Positions 11,912-12,077 of a stretch of 12,077 nucleotides of DNA are shown here, piece by piece. The stretch covers positions 6,325-18,401 of the forward strand of contig MGRR01000094.1 in the NCBI GenBank assembly GCA_001798265.1, read 5' to 3'. Within the stretch, counting starts at the first letter, position 1. Each line of letters starts with the position of its first letter. This DNA is from Deltaproteobacteria bacterium RIFCSPHIGHO2_12_FULL_43_9. GTDB lineage: Bacteria; Bdellovibrionota; O2-12-FULL-43-9. The notes beneath the pieces were generated by a model that saw only the letters and a program-made list of their open reading frames with translations, was not told the origin of the DNA and ran no database searches. A program made the translations under genes and the position numbers.

Positions 11912-12077
11912 ATGAGATCTTTTGCAGTAACAATATTAACACTTCTAATGTGTTCAACCTCATTTGCTAATGAGAGGTATATATTTAGTTATGAAAACCT
12001 TAATCAGCTCAAAAATTCCATCCATAGGAACGGTGGAGCGGTCATAAAAGATCTCAGGAACTCAGGAAGTGTTGCGG
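11912..12077 (+). CDS. Secreted protein N-terminus, possibly a subtilisin-like (S8) protease precursor
   Basis: The first 55 codons of a gene that runs off the window. A strong GGAGG site (11900-11904) is seven bases before the ATG. The signal peptide, MRSFAVTILTLLMCSTSFA, has a type-I cleavage site after SFA; the Cys at position 14 is not in a good lipobox. The mature start ERYIFSYENLNQLKNSI, then GGAVIKDLRNSGSVA, resembles inhibitor-I9 propeptides of subtilisin-like proteases (a YIV-x-Y/F strand, a helix, GG-x-V-x-x-x-x, then a second strand). The catalytic domain is outside the window, so the family call is tentative. The gene itself is well supported by site, signal and open frame. Confidence 0.8.
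   Translation, partial: MRSFAVTILTLLMCSTSFANERYIFSYENLNQLKNSIHRNGGAVIKDLRNSGSVA

Overview
The window looks like a piece of a Gram-negative chromosome. Two of its genes carry lipoprotein signal peptides, and two encode proteins with a signal peptide and a C-terminal phenylalanine of the outer-membrane-barrel kind. Intergenic spaces are full of short palindromic repeats of the GTCAT...ATGAC and CATTGCGAG types, common in former Deltaproteobacteria and several uncultivated phyla. The exact lineage cannot be fixed from this window. Coding density is moderate and there are no rRNA or tRNA genes, CRISPR arrays or intact transposases.

Layout. Bases 2-793 (+) are the C-terminal part of a membrane proton/sodium-pumping pyrophosphatase (hppA). 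Bases 794-1210 hold repeats, including two nearly identical 50-bp double-hairpin elements in opposite orientation. Bases 1211-8431 (-) look like one operon, transcribed right to left from a good sigma70-type promoter at 8492-8521. Its genes, in transcription order, are a 748-aa lipoprotein of unknown function, a 993-aa lipoprotein metzincin (HExxHTLGLRH zinc motif), and two paralogous predicted outer-membrane beta-barrel proteins. A cluster of four palindromic elements separates the last two genes. After a non-coding stretch come cutA (-), a HicB/HicA-type toxin-antitoxin pair (+), a short-chain dehydrogenase (-) convergent with hicA, a DUF378 membrane protein with a cysteine-rich tail (+), and a probable truncated DoxX-like fragment (-). 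Two more tandem repeat arrays follow. The window ends in the N-terminus of a secreted protein that resembles the propeptide of subtilisin-like proteases.

How the genes may work together. The four-gene operon is the most interesting unit. Two envelope-anchored proteins, one a clear zinc protease, are made with two related predicted barrels. This suggests a surface proteolysis or protein-processing module, but that is inference. The other genes look like independent transcription units: metal or copper tolerance (CutA), toxin-antitoxin, and membrane-lipid or small-molecule redox (SDR). The palindromic elements have inserted very close to stop codons and ribosome binding sites, and several have expanded as tandem copies.
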